Notes: generated from the letters alone by a model not told the origin. A stretch of DNA of 64,000 bases from Anaeramoeba flamelloides (GCA_027625915.1 JANTQA010000047.1:6076001-6140000); one strand, 5' to 3'; shown: positions 11,095 through 24,735, numbered from the stretch's first letter. Made by a program: numbers and translations.

Positions 11095-12269
11095 AATTTC
11101 ATAATAAATGGACCATCTTACATTTGAATAATGAATTTCTTTTGTATCGTTTTGATTTTTTTCCTCACACAATGAAAAGTTTGCAAATCAATTAGTTTTT
11201 CTCTTTTTTATTTTTTCAACAGTGTTTTGTAAAAATGGAAAATGAAAATGAAAAATTGGAAAGAACTAACAGATGAATTAATGAAAAATTTGGGTTCAAA
11301 TATGAAAAAGCGATTAGATTTAGTTATTCAAATGGAAGGAGAATCGATAAATGGGTTTTTTTACCTTTTTAAATTTTCTATTTTTTATGTAATGCTTCTT
11401 TCACAATAAATGACCCAATTTTTTTCAACAGTTTTTTTTATTTTTCTTTCTTTTATTTTTAGACAAAAAATAAATATCTCTTGAGTATAGTATTGAATAT
11501 TAAAATCTAAATTTTTATATTATAATAGATAACTTCAATTATTAAAAATATTTTTCTTTAAAATTTGATTTTTAATGGGCCAATTATTATGAAAGATAGT
11601 TTATAGTAATTATTTTTCGTTTTCTCTTTTTTTTTTTTTGCTGCAATTTTCTTTAATTACCCCTTTCTCTTATTAAATAAATAAATAAATTATTTGTTCT
11701 TTTTCACTTTTTTGAAAATCCTTATTTTCGAAAAAACAGAATAACTGTTTTTTTTAATTTAAAAACGAAAATAATTTCGTATAACAACTGTTTTAACTAT
11801 TTTGACAGGGAAAATATTAATAAGAAAAATGAGAGCGAAATTTTGACTTCTGATAAGTAATTAACTTGTACTGGGATTAATCCAAATTGAGTAAAATAAT
11901 AATATACTTGTATCGATGCCAAATATAATATCTTACAAACTTGTTTTTTTATTTTTTTATTTTTTTGGCGGTGTTAAATTATTATGATCGTATTAACCTT
12001 TCTGACATAATCACCATAAAAGGAAATAACCAACAACATATTGAATAAGTGGGATGAAAAAAACAAAACCTTTAGATATTAAGAATTTACTTTAGTTTTA
12101 TTATTTTTTTTTGACTTTCTGAAATTTTCTCGATCTTTTAGTCTATTTGTATTTGTTTAAAAATAAAATTTTTTTCTTTCCATTTTTTTAAGAAAAGATA
12201 TAAAATGGGTTCTAACCCAGCCTACATTATTACTCACCTTTAAAAACTCTAAATAAAAGTTGTGAATTT

Positions 12270-12535
12270 CAGAAAGTGCTAATAAGTGTTGTGAAAGTGT
12301 CCGTAGAGTGTCGTCAAGTGCCTAGGTTTTCTTAAAATTTATTGTTTTATTTGTTAAGTGTTCTTGGTTTTTTGAGGTTTTATATTTTATTTCAAAAAGT
12401 AAAAAAAACCTAGAACACTTCTCAAATAAACAGAAAACTCAAGAAAACCTAACCGAGATTTTCTTTAATTCAAAAAAATATAGTAAAATCAAAGATTTAA
12501 CTCAATTCTTTTAAATTCCGGCAAACCTAATGGCA
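12270..12535. repeat. Palindromic-module repeat cluster 1
   Basis: This is the smallest of four clusters built from the same blocks. The central block (about 12356-12421) reads AAGTGTTCTTGGTTTTTT at the left and AAAAAACCTAGAACACTT at the right, an almost perfect palindrome. It is preceded by a GTGTCCGTAGAGTGTCG...AAGTGCCTAGG block. It is followed by one half of the TTCTTTAATTC/GAATT...TCCGG hairpin (12455-12520). It lies about 200 bp past the TAF2 stop codon. Confidence 0.7.
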
Positions 12536-12741
12536 ACTGAATTTTTTTCATTTCAGAAATAAAAAGAAAATTTCTTCTAAATATTTGTTATTCTTAAATT
12601 GATAAAATTTTCAACTAAATTTCTTCAAAATTCATATTCAATTATTTTTTTCTCTATTATTAAAATGAAAATAATTTTTCAATAAAATTAACAAAACAAA
12701 ACAAAACAAAAAAAAAAAAAATATTATTTATTTCTTATTAA

Positions 12742-15700
12742 TTAATATTCAATTTTTTTAATTGAAAATTTCAAAATTGAATTTCCTTTAATAAATTTAT
12801 ATTTCGGTTCTTTTGGTCGAATAAATTTAATTGTCTGTTCATCAATTTTACGAATAAAAAACCCCTTTTTAAAATTCTTTTTATTTTCAACAGTTTCCAT
12901 TTCTTTCATGCAATCCATATTAAATTGCAAAGGTTTAATTGGAGGTAAAATCTTTAATAGGTTTTGGGGTTGCAATTGATTTAATTTTTTTATTTGGTTT
13001 CCATTGCCATTAATAATTTCCATTTGATCATTATTGCTATTTATTGATAAATTGTCTTTTTTATTTTGTGAATCTTCAACATTATTTAAATCCTGTTTGT
13101 CTGTTAAATTATTATTATTATTATTATTATTCTTTCCATTTGGTGCCAAATTTAAATTTGGAATAGATATTGTATTACTGATTTCATCATGAGTCATATT
13201 CTCATTATTTGATGATAAAGAAGATTTTTCGGAATTTTGTTGTGAATCTTTCACTAATTTAAATGATTTTGAAAGTGCTGAATCGCCAATGATTGCCTTT
13301 TTTCTACGGAAGCCCTTTTCCAATCTATATTTTTTTTTTTTTGCTTTTTTTGGATTAAAAACTTTGATATTATAAAAGGAATCACGGTGATTACCCCGGT
13401 TTTGTTTAATCTTATGAGAAAATCGAGATGATGATGATGAGCCTTTTGAAGAATTATGATAAAATTCTTTTTTATTTGAATAATGATATGATTTATTTTT
13501 ATTGAAATTTGATCCAAAGGAATCTTTTAAACACCGGGGGGTATTGATACCGTATAATGTATCGTAGAGTTTAAATAAAGTTGATCTTAGAGTAATTTCT
13601 AATATTCCTTGGTTCATGTAATTCCAAATTAAATATACAATTTCTTCATTTATTTGATTTTGTTTATTTAGCAAAGGAATGATTTGAAAATAACTTTTAT
13701 TGTTATTTTTGGAATTTTTCATTAAATGTTTTGATAATTTATGAATTAAAATTATTAAATGGAAATTTGAAAATTCTTCTTGAAATTCTGTTGAAAAAAT
13801 TAAAGTCAAAATGTGTTTAAACCTTTCGGAAAATTCCTCTTCGGGAGAAGTAAATAAACAACTTAGAATAATTTGAATTTTGACATTTTCAGTATAATTT
13901 TTATTTTTTAATAAATTTTCAAAAAACTCGAATTCAATATATGTTCGATCCTGAAATTTCCTCATTGTTTTTAAACAAGATCTGGTAATGATATATTCAT
14001 GCGAAGGCATTAATTCATCCTTTTCAAGAAATCTTTGAATTTCTACAAATATTTTTTCAAAATATTCTGTTTCTTTTGGATAAAGATTACCTAGTGATTT
14101 GATAACAATTGATAAATAATAATCATCAGAAAATTCATTATATGAATTATCATTAAATCGAATTAAATCTAATAAAAAATTAATTATTTTTGCTGGCGTA
14201 TGATCAGTATTGTCTTGCACAGTTGAAATAACTAAGGTTAACCCTTTACGAAATTCATAACCTTTTAAATCAGAAAAATCATTAGGCTTAATCATACCTG
14301 TAATACAATCAAAAAAATTATCAGCATATGTATTCATCAAAACTTTCCCTGCTTGCCAATCAGTCGAAGGTCCATCTTGCTATTATTTATTATTAATATT
14401 GAAATTTTTTTTAAATATTTTAAAGAATAATATATTGGATATATTTTAAAAAATGATCGTTTAATTATTTATTTTGAATTATTAATTAAAGAATTGTATT
14501 CGGATACTTTTATAAGTAGTCATGCTAATTTTTATTTTTATTTTTATTATGAATAGTGAGTTTAGTTCAATATCTCACTGAAATTATTGACTTGAAAGAG
14601 GTTAATACAAATGAGTATTTATAATAGATTATTTGAAAATTTTTTTCATTAGTGCAAGCATGAAAATGAAGAATAAGGTTCTAAATTGCAATGAACCTTT
14701 TTATCAGAATATTAAACAAATATTTGAAAATAAAAATTGTTTATTTAATACTATGTTAATTACTTTATTAATTTCTCTATGTATTACATTTTTTTTTTGT
14801 TTCAAATTTTGAAAATTAAATATTTTATCCGATTTGGTGATTGAAATTGAAAAGAAAAGTGTGATTATAACCAAAAATAATTCAGAAAATATGGCCAATG
14901 TAAATATAATCCATGATGTCATGATTTTTAATTTTGCTCAATATCAATTTAAAATCTATTACTTTTTCCATTTTAAAAACTGTTATTGTCTCAATGTTAA
15001 AATTTAAATTGAATCCCAATAACAAATTCGTACAATGTGGCTCTATATTTGAAGTTACGATATAAAACAAAAGATAAAATATCTAGAATTAATTTTACAA
15101 AATGGCCTCAATAAAAATAATATGAGAGAAAACTCAAAGTTAGAATAGTAAGGTTTTCAAGTATAAAATGGTAAATAAAAAAAGCGTAAAATTCTTTTTT
15201 TGGATCTGATCTCAAATTTATCTGAATCTTTTTGTTCAAAATCAAAAGGATATTTATATTAAAAATTTAATTGGTTTTTGCAGAAAATTCAACAAAAAAC
15301 GTTTATAAATGAACATGAATCCAAAAACACTAAGAATTTGAAAAAGAATTAAGATCGAAAATTTTTCAGAATTTTTAAAAAAGTTTTCAGAATTAGAATA
15401 AAATAAACAATAAGTTTTAAAAACAATGATTTTTTGTCATTTTTTTAACAAGCTAGCTTTTATTAACAAGACAAACTTGGCAACAAAAAAAAATAAAGAA
15501 AAAAACAACCAAGATCTATTTGGATATGGTTCATTCTAATAGTTAAAAAGAAGACAGAATATTTTCATTTCTTTTTTGAAAAAGCAAATCACAGAAATCA
15601 CAAATTTTGAAAACTTTTGTATTTTTATTTCCCACCAGTCAATTTAGTCAATTTGGTGTTTTACTAATTCAAGATGTCTGAAAAATGATGAACTTTAAAA

Positions 15701-18700
15701 TTGTCTTAAAATAGAAAATTTTTGATTCGAAATTAAATAAATTTTCGAGTTAAAAGTTTTTATAGGATGTAAAATATCGCTTTTTTCATACTTTATAAAA
15801 TACCTTTTTTAACCAAAAATAATTATTGATTACCAAAAAGTGAAATTAAATTCCAATTTTTTTATTTTGAAGATTAAGAAGATTTAATTTAAATTTAGAG
15901 ATAAAAGTCTTTGTTCTTTGAAAAAAAAATTGGTAGCTTAAAAAAAATATTTAAAATTAAACCCTTTAAAGCGCATGTATATATATATATATATATATAT
16001 ACCCAATAGTGAACCAAAAGAATCCAAATAGTTTAAAAATGAATCCTATAATAAAAAAAATAAATCGCAGATTTTTGATATATTTTAGATTACAAAAGTA
16101 TTAACTATTAGAATCAAAATTTAAAAATTTGAAAAAAATAGAAAAAATTTAATGATCTAAACCATTTTCCAGTCAAAGGGGCCTAGTTGTGGAGAGTGAA
16201 TTACATGTGTATAAAAGTTTTGAATTGATATTAAAAGGAATATTTCTTTTGGAAATTTCAAAATTGAAATCATTTTTTCTCATTTTGCACATTTTTTCTT
16301 CCGATTTTTTTTTTTATAACGTAATTCATTTGTAAATTTTTTTTTTATATACAAGATCGATAGTCAATTGGTAAAAACGTATTATTCTAATGTTACTGAA
16401 ACAGTATTCAGATGATTATAGAGAAATAATATTTATTTTTATTGGCATTTTTATTTGGATCTTCAATTAAAGATCAAAATGAACATTATTGTTTTTCTCA
16501 ATAGGTTTACTAATAATTTGAGTTTTTCTAATTTTTAAGAAAATCTCTTGATTAATTAGTTTTATACATGACATCAATCAAAAATTCTCTGATTTTTATT
16601 ATTCTTCTTAATTCTTAATTGTTCTTCAAAGGTCAATTATAAAAAATAATTGATATTTGAAAAAAATGCTGTTTTTTTGATACCCTTTGACTGAAACAAA
16701 GTTTAAATAATTTTTAATTATGTTTGTATAACCAACCAACTATTGATAATTATCTTATTATTTTTTATTCAAAAAACTGTATTATTGAAATAAGCATATT
16801 TATTAAATTTTGAGAAAAAAAATTAAAATTTATTTTCAAAATACATTTTTAAAAGTTAAACAAAAAATGCAATCTAAATTGTAATGTTAATAAAGTACAA
16901 TTAAAAGAAAGTAAAATTATTATTTTTTCAAAAAATATTCCCTAAGAGAACATTATCGAGCAGAAAGGATTTTTTTTTTTTTTCAATATCAATTTATAAT
17001 GAGCATCATTAAATATGAAAAAAGTAAATTTAACATCTAGTTTCTGTTTTAGTGATATTTTTTTCCAATCTTAAAAATAGGCAATTTTATATTTTCGTTG
17101 TTATTTCCAAGTTTTGTTTTTCTGTGATGTTTGTTTTTTACGAAATGAAAATTATTTTCAAAAAGTTCTTTTTTTAAAGAAATCGTAAATCAAATTGATA
17201 AAAACTCTTTTTTTAATTCAAAAATATGTGGGGATTGTAAAGTTGATTTTGATAAAATAATAGTGATTTTGTTATATGTCTTAGTATACGGGGACAATGT
17301 TTTTTTTAAAGAATTTGTTTTAATGAATATAGACAGCTAAATTCGATTAGAATATTGTTAAAACCAACCACCGATTCACTATTTGAGTTCGACAAACCCC
17401 CATAATCTTTTACTTAAAATCGAAAAAAAATAAAAAAATTTTCAACGTTTTCTTATTTTGTAGTTACTAAAATCAAAACCATTTCAAGATCTGTCAATAA
17501 GGGTTTGAGTTTGCTGGTTTTTCTTCCAAAATTTGAATAAATAACGAAAACAATTTTATTTCTTTTTAAAAATTGAAATTTCATTAAAATTTTTTTCTTG
17601 AAAAAATACAACTCCTGTTTTTTTGTACCGAGTGGAAAACACTCCACCAAAACAAAACAATTTTAAAACCAAAATTGAAATTAAACTATTCTTTCCATGT
17701 GTTGAGAAAATAAATTGCTCTTTTTTGTTATTTTCTTCAACTAAAAAAAGATAAAATATAATTACTACCAAACATTCAAGCTACAAACAGTTTTATTCCT
17801 GATGTGTATTTGTAATTTTTGAAATCCATTTTGTAATAAATAATCTCAAAAAGTAAATCTCATTAATGAAAATGAGTACCAAATCCCCGATGTCTATTAT
17901 GGATTTAATTTTTGAATAAAAAATTTCACTTCAAAAAAAGCAATTAAACACGACTTTCCAGTCTTACTCTTCCCTGAATTCCATTTTATACTTTAGAATT
18001 CGAAATTGAAATGGTTGTTTTCCAAAAAAATTATTCCAAAAAAATAAAATACCTTCTTATTTTTCGAACAATATAGTATTTCAAGACATTTAGTTTTTTA
18101 TTACAAATCTATTTTGTATCAATCTCTTATGATCAAAAAATCGAGTATCTAAACTTTTTTAACCATTTTAAATTCAAATTTTAATCAGTAACTCTTCATT
18201 CAATTCCAAATTAATAGATTTTTAATTATGTTTCCAAAATAACAAAAAATGTTTCAGTTTTTTCTCTTTGAATTTTTTTCTTTATTAGTTTATTGATCAA
18301 CAATTCCCATTCAATTTTGAATAATAATATAAGAGTGAATATTATTTTTGGGACCCATTACTGGAAATTAGAAAAAATAAAAAATACCAAAATTGTAGTG
18401 AAAGACATATAGAACATTAGTTTGTTACTAAGAATATAATGAAATAATTTAAAAGTCCAAACCAAGGTATAGTTACTTTAAAAAAGTGTGACAAAAAAGT
18501 TTTCAAAAACGATCTTTAAAACCTTTATACTTCAATAGAACTATTTTTAGGGTAATTATTGAAAAAAATTTAGGTTTCTATTAAAAACATTTTTCTTTGA
18601 GTCACACTTTTTTAAAATGACTTGTTCAAAACAAAATGATTTTTTTTTTTTTTTTTTCAAAATCTTGGTTCTAATAGTAATGATTAAAAACAAATGTCAA

Positions 18701-21700
18701 TAAAAGAAATGAAGATAAAAAAAAAAATAAAAATAAAAGAAATCTCTTACAGCTACCAATCCTTTTGCCGCTTCGATTCTAATCTTACAAAATAACCTTG
18801 CATCATTTAAAGTTGATATTAATAATTTCAAAGCAGTTTCGTGCTTTCTAGCAGATAAAAATTGGATAGTTTCATACTGAGCGATCACTGATCTTTCCAA
18901 TTGTAACTCATGCTCCCACATTGATTGGTCATCCTTAACGAATATTAATTCCCTAATCCAATGTAAATCAGGGTCCACTCTAACATAAAACACGGGTGAA
19001 GGGTTATTTTGCTTCAATTTAAATGATATCGTATCTCCATTTTCATATTCAATTTTTTTTCCTTTATGTTTATGTAATCTGGATTTAACAAATACATCAA
19101 ATTTTTGTTCTGGTTCTTCAAGTTTATAATAATAATCAAAAATACCATTAAATTCATGCACACGGACTTTTAATTGGCCTAAAAACACTGGAGTTTTATA
19201 TTGAGAAACTTTTAATTCGATAACTTGCCGTTTTTTATTAAAGGATACTGAGCATAACAATTTGGGGGTTTTTGAGGAATATAACCATTGGAAGGCAAAA
19301 TGATCAAAGTTAAAACCAGTGGCCTTTCTACACATTGTGATTAATTGATTTGTCATAATAATCATATCTTTATCCTTTTTTTTCGCATTTTTCAAAAGTT
19401 TATTTAAAATTTTTCTAAAAATTTCCGCAGTTACCATCGATTCCAGTAGTTGAATTGCCAAAACCGATTTAATATTATAATATTTTGTGTTTATTGGTCC
19501 AAAGGTTAACGGATCACTATTCCATAACACTTCTCGAAAGATTTTTTCATGACAAATAAATTCATTGTTATTTAGTTTTAAATATTGATATTCACTGTTG
19601 CCAAACAAGCATCTGAATGCCAAATATTGGAGATGTCCTGCTAATCCCATCAGAATCCAATGATCACGTGGGTTTTTGACATGTAAAAATTGTCCGAAAA
19701 ATTGTGATGTTACAGAAAAGATTATTTTCATCTGCCGGAAATGGACACCATCAATATTGGTCTCAGAATATAATATTTTTTCAGACAAAATTACAAAGCC
19801 TGCGAATGAGAAAATTGTGTCCTTTGGTAAATTTGGTAAAAATATTACACTAAATGTTGAATATGGATAACGAAAGCCTAAAAAATCTTCACAAAATTTA
19901 AAATATGCATTTAAAGTTTGTAAAGTATTTTTCATTTCATGTATCAAATTTTTTTGAGTTATTGTTTCTTCGTTTAGTTTAAAAATGTCATCATCATCAT
20001 CCTCTTCTTCTTCTTCTTCTTCATCAATATCATTGTCATTATCTTCATCATCAATCCAATATTTGTTTATATCTTCCTCATCTTCATTGTCTTCCTTTTC
20101 CTCGTTCTCGTCTTTCTTCGCATTTTCGTCACCATTGTTTATCTTTTTCTTTTTCGTTTTCTTTTTATTATTAATGAAATTATAGTTTAATGAATATCCA
20201 TAGCAATTTAATTCTGAATTTTCATCGTCTTCATCTTCATCTTCATCCTCTTCATCATTTTCGTATTCCTTTTCAATGTTCATATCCATATTTACATTCG
20301 ATTTCATTTTCATGTTCAAGTTCATATTCAAATTTAATTGATTTTCTTCATACATTTTCTCCTTTTTATAACTAAGATCTCTTTTGAAACTTTGTTGAAA
20401 ATTTGAAAAATTTCCACAAACAAACCCAATACTTGAAGGCGTTGTTGGAATTATATGTGAATAACGGATAATAGTTTCCTCTTCCTCTTCTTCATTGATT
20501 TCTTCCATTAATTTTCCATTCGAAATAACTTGAAAATTCTTTGGTATTTCAAAAATTAATTCAAATGTATGATGAATTAATAATGAATTACAGCATGGAT
20601 ACCAATATTTTGGATAATATCCTCTTGGATCAGTAAAGACATCTATTAATTAATTTATTTATCGAAAAAAAGTCACAAATATTATAATGTTAGAGTGGTT
20701 ATTATGATTGGGCTTGATTTTTTTTTATTTTTTATTTCTGAAAAGTATTTTGTTAACTGGTGAAAAAGTTCATAATAGTTTTTTTTTTTTGAACCTATGA
20801 ATACAAATTCTTGGATCTAAACTCCAATTCAAAATTTTTAACAGACCAAAATTCAATTTTTGTTGAAAAAAAAATCTTATTTAATCAATTCCCAAAGAAA
20901 TACCAAATAAGAATCAGTCACTTATTTGGAATGTTAACCATTTTTTATAAATTACAATACTCACAAACCCAAAAAATAGATAATTAATAATACTAATAAA
21001 TCAAGGGTGTGTTGAAAATTTTGGAGATGGGCAAAAGAAAAAAAAAGGCATTGGTATTTTTGTAAAAATTCTATTAGGAATATTGATCGAGAAAAATGAT
21101 AGATATCTTCAATAATTTCAGAGTTATGGTATTTTTTGCATAAGTTACAAAATTTTGTTTTTAATTTAGTCTTATCATAAAAAAAAAAAAATACTTTTTT
21201 TTGGAAGATCTTGTTCTTAAATTTGGCTAAATAGTGATTTATTTAAAAAAATATTTTAACAATTCAAGTAAGTTACATCGAATAAAAATATTGCACTATA
21301 GTAATAAATTAAGATTTATTCTCAATTTTCAAAACATTAATTTGAAACAATTTAAAAATTAACAATGGATATTTGTTTATCTTATCATTCCTGAAAATTT
21401 CACAAGTGTTGAAATATATATTTATGATCTTATCTTCAGATCTTCTTATTGAGATGATTGATAGTTTTGTTCATTATTGGAATGGTTTTTCATATAGGAG
21501 TTGTTCGTCATTAAAAAATCATTTTACATTTATTTGCTACTTGAAAAATCAATTCCACCATCTCTCATTTTTTTTAAATGACTCAATCGATGTTAATAAT
21601 GGTTGATTTTTCTTTGTCACATTATTGTAAAATATGAAATGTGAGAATTTTTTTTTGAGATCGATAAAAACAACGTTTGATCAAAGTCCCATTCCAGACG

Positions 21701-22656
21701 AGAATTTTACTATAGCCTCTTGAAAAAAAAATTGCAATTACAAAATCAAACAACGAAAAAAAAAAAAAGCCATTTTGAAAAAAGAGAGGAATCAAAGTTT
21801 TCAAAAGTGTTGCTCAAACTATTTGACTTACTCTTTTAGTCAACCAGAGTTTGACTTTTAAACGATTGTGCCTCATTCTTTTTAAAATGGCTGTAACAAA
21901 GGTTTTTTTGATTGTTGGAATACTACTAATTTGTACATTTTGGTTAATGCAACATTAATTGGAATTTCTTGAGGGTTTATATGTTACAAATCGTTTCAAA
22001 ATTGAATATTAAGTTAATGGTGAAATCTCAGAACTTAAAATTGTGTGAAAAACTGGTTAGTGGTAAAAAAATTTCGACTACTAAAAGCACGTTAAAATGG
22101 TGTGTGAAAAAAAGACGCTTAGTTTTTTTTTTTTTTTGATTTTGTTCAAATATCAAAAAAAGTAAAAGACAAATCAAAAGAAAAGAAAAGAAAAGAAAAG
22201 AAAAAAAAAGAAAAAAAAAGAAAAATACATACATGGAATAGGCTTGTCTCTAAAATGAATTCCAATTTGTGGATTATGAAGTTCATACTCAACCACCACG
22301 ACGAATTGTTCAATTGATTGGTAGTCTTTAATTTCGTGAAGGAAAATAGTCAATTCACCAAGATCGGCTTGGGTCATATTCTCAATGAACTCCTCTCGAA
22401 AATCCTTTAAGGAATAAGAAGTATCATTCTTGGTTTCTAAGATTTCTTTTGATTGATAATTTGCATGATCAAAGGTTACAGTAAAGCCATTTACAGTTAC
22501 CTGTTGAACAACAGCCTGTTGGAGGTGAAGGTTAATATGGTCATCCAAATTTTCTTTCCCTTTCTTAATCAAATAGAGTTGTGCTATTCCGTAAATTGAG
22601 TGTGATTCAAAGTCAATCCCAAGTGTTAATTTTTCATGTGTTAAATGAAGTGTCAT
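12742..22656 (-). CDS. TAF2: Transcription initiation factor TFIID subunit 2 (TAF2)
   Basis: Three exons join in phase: 22656-22233, 20642-18751 and 14379-12742, giving 1317 residues. Introns are 1590 bp (GTATGT...AG) and 4371 bp (GTAAGA...AG). TAF2 is the aminopeptidase-like TFIID subunit that contacts initiator DNA and binds TAF8/TAF1. Exon 1 is the N-terminal beta domain (MTLHLTHEKLTLGIDFESHS). Exon 2 begins VFTDPRGYYPKYWYP and carries the M1-aminopeptidase-like fold. The zinc-site HExxH is absent (SQFFGQFL instead), as expected for TAF2. Exon 3 holds the HEAT-like C-terminal domain, with the family hallmark LLDLIRFNDNSYNEFSDDYY, and a basic, Asn-rich tail. Relative to animal TAF2, about 100 Asp/Glu-rich residues are inserted near residues 267-372. 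The exon 2/3 junction (GLVAV/QDGPSTDW) aligns with the family with nothing missing. Exon 3 is therefore the end of this gene, not a separate gene. Confidence 0.93.
15976..16001. repeat. (AT)n microsatellite in TAF2 intron 2
   Basis: About twelve alternating TA units. Confidence 0.85.
18472..18622. mobile_element. Short inverted-repeat element (MITE-like) in TAF2 intron 2
   Basis: The left end GTTACTTTAAAAAAGTGTGAC and the right end reverse complement GTCATTTTAAAAAAGTGTGAC differ at only a few positions. Total length is about 150 bp. The single copy in this window is not enough to name a family. It lies about 130 bp downstream of the exon 2 donor in TAF2. Confidence 0.5.
20643..22232 (-). other. 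TAF2 intron 1 (1590 bp)
   Basis: The intron has a GTATGT donor and a TAG acceptor. Joining across it gives a natural TAF2 sequence (FRDKPIP/YVFTDPRG). It contains no recognised gene. A 60-bp block around 21807-21866 (GCTCAAACTATTTGACTTACTC...) recurs in inverse orientation at about 49518-49583. Confidence 0.8.
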
Positions 22657-24255
22657 TTAGTTGATTTTCCTCTTTTTTTTTCTTTTTTAGAATAAAGCAA
22701 GGAATTAAATACCAACAAAGTTTGTTTTGGAAAAAAAAAAAAAAAATGATTTTTTTTGTTGAAATAAATTTACCTTTAAAAGAATCCATTTTTTAGGGTT
22801 CTTTTGGAAATAAATTTCTCTGAATTTCCTTTTACTTATTTGAGAATTTTGATTTTCAAAACAACAACTGAAATTTTTCAGAAAATATTCTTAATTATTG
22901 GATAGTTTATTATTGAGAAATAGCTTAATTTATTATTTTTAAGGGGATACTTACTCTTTCAGTCCTTCTTTTTGTCAATGAAAAGTCTGGAAAAGAAGTA
23001 AAAAGTGGAACTAGTTTGACTCACTAAAGTATCAAAGACTCCATTAAACTTGAGAACAAAACCACTTTTTCAACTTTTGTGAATATACTTTAGTCAAAAT
23101 AAATAGTGCAAAAAAATTTAATACGTGTTTTAAAATAAAAAGCGTGTTTTTTTGTTTCAGCTGACCTATACATCAACCAATCAAAGAAAATGATAATAAA
23201 CTCTAAAAAAATATGGTATTGGTCTCTTAAAGTTCTATTATTTAAAAAGAAATTCTAAAAATGAAGGTTCAAATTATAAAATTTATCTCAAAAAATAGAG
23301 ATTATTTTTAATCTTCAAAAAAATAAAAGAAAAAATTGAGAAAAAAATTGAGAATATTATTGAAAATTTTCAACTATTTGCATGAATAATTTAAATTTTA
23401 CTCAAAATAACCCGGCGTTTACTTTCAAAATCGATTTAAAACAAAGTATACTATTAGGTAGTAGATTTTATGTTGCCTTGGTACAAGAATAAAAAAAAGC
23501 ACGGAAAATATTTCGAAACACGGATTATAGTCTTTTGGCACACATTATTTAGATCACTATAGTATCATTTTTTAGGACGACATTTACTCTTGAAATTTGA
23601 TGTCCAGTGTAATAAAAGATGATTCTGACGGTTAGTAACTCTTACAATTATTTATTCAGTGAGATGTTAGTAGAAAAAAAAGACAGTTTATAACTGGAGT
23701 TGTATCTCATGGTATTTCAAAATGACAAAGAAAGTTGTAAAAAAACAGCTTTTTGAGAAAATTTCAATTTAGGTGAACGTGAAAAACCTTAAGATGATGT
23801 TGGGAGTTTTCTTTGATTTATTTTTGATATGTGAGAGAAGACGAGAAAATTTGCCACTTAAACCTGAAAGGTAAAAATGGAGAAAAATGGCAAATTTTGA
23901 TGAATTATTGTTGAAAGGTTCTTTGTTATTTTCAAACAAAGAACAAATTGGTTAATAGGTACTATAATGTGTTTGGTATTGTACCAAATCCACTACAATC
24001 ATCATTTCCAAAAATCGAAAGATCATTTCATTGCAAACTTACACAATATTATTTTTATATATAACAAAAACTTACTAATTTTCGCAAATTTAAATTTTCA
24101 AAAGATCTTTTCAGTGCAAAGAATCACCAAACCTTTCCCACAACACACCACTCCAATTTATCTCGATACCACCAATTGGGTTTTGAGAGAAACGATCCAA
24201 ACGAAGAAAACTTTGGCAAAGAAATATACAAAAAATAATATTTTTTGTATTTAAC

Positions 24256-24411
24256 ATGGATCATTTTGTTCCAAAAACAATTCGAGGACACACTCTCCTC
24301 CTTGTCATAGTGGGGTTATTTATTCAAGGTAAAATAACAAGAACCAAACAAAAAACAAGAGAAATCCACAACCCCCTTTGTTGTGAATTATTCTGGTTTA
24401 CGAATTACTAA
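24256..24411 (+). CDS. Candidate 51-residue ORF with one hydrophobic segment, function unknown
   Basis: The ATG frame MDHFVPKTIRGHTLLLVIVG... stands out from its surroundings by balanced codon use. It has one hydrophobic segment (LLLVIVGLFI) near residues 14-24, followed by a basic stretch. A GT just after the hydrophobic segment (24312) could be a donor, in which case this is only a first exon. No family was recognised. Part of the downstream DNA (from about 24340) resembles the repeat at 36850-37212, so the whole frame could belong to a mobile element. Confidence 0.2.
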   Translation: MDHFVPKTIRGHTLLLVIVGLFIQGKITRTKQKTREIHNPLCCELFWFTNY

Positions 24412-24542
24412 ACAATTCAAGTAACCAAACATTTAAAAATCATAGACCATGTGATCTTCGAAAGTTATAGTTGTTTGGTGAATTTTTGGACTGATCTTCG
24501 TTTTTTTATAATGTTAAAAAATCGTGATTTCTTTTTAATTTC

Positions 24543-24735
24543 ATTTTTACCTTCCTTAACAAGGTGTTCGAGTTTACTTATCTCAAAAATTCAATTTCAT
24601 TTTTCATAAAAAAAAAATGAATAAAATGATTTTTTGATCCAAATTGGAAAATACTTTAAAGATCATATCTTTATATTTAAAATGAGATTGGGCCAAAAGG
24701 TTTTGAGACAAGTTGATCAATTGTAAACGTAGTTT
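24543..24735. repeat. Dispersed repeat, copy 1
   Basis: The sequence runs from TTAACAAGGTGTTCGAGT to AACGTAGTTTTT and matches 37013-37212 along its length. Shared landmarks include ATGATTTTTTGATC(C/A)AAATTGG and AAATGAGATTGG(G/A). No terminal repeats were found and the class is unknown. Confidence 0.55.

Larger units (their letters stand above)
7537..12741. other. Intergenic, mobile-element-rich
   Basis: This is 5.2 kb between the start of the Sel1/BTB gene and the 3' end of TAF2. Just upstream of the Sel1/BTB ATG is an imperfect hairpin with arms at about 7610-7628 and 7637-7662 that share AGTTAACTCTTTCT. The rest holds three separate inverted-repeat elements and one palindromic-module cluster, each listed on its own. 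A 45-codon open stretch near 9707-9835 (+) with three Cys and a His (CDSPDCNVSVHF) looks more coding than its surroundings but has no start codon. Confidence 0.55.
14380..18750 (-). other. TAF2 intron 2 (4371 bp)
   Basis: The intron has a GTAAGA donor and an AATAG acceptor. It is AT-rich with no domain-bearing frame on either strand. It contains an AT dinucleotide tract and one short inverted-repeat element, both listed separately. Open frames of 60-72 codons here have the composition of random AT-rich sequence. Confidence 0.75.

Noticed and set aside
12742-14340. A separate 532-residue gene downstream of TAF2
   Set aside because: Its sequence (LLDLIRFNDNSYNEFSDDYY) is the TAF2 C-terminal domain, and a phase-correct acceptor at 14380-14381 joins it to TAF2 exon 2.
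16350-16420. tRNA-like string (ATAGTCAATTGGTAAAAACG)
   Set aside because: It resembles a D-arm, but there is no pairing acceptor stem and no GGTTCGAATCC-type T arm in the following 60 bases.
19985-20185. Plus-strand poly-Ser frame
   Set aside because: It is the antisense of the acidic insert in TAF2 exon 2.
23967-24254. 95-codon plus-strand frame
   Set aside because: Composition is Ile/Asn/Lys/Phe-rich without motif, it overlaps repeat-like DNA, and it ends just before a better small frame at 24256.
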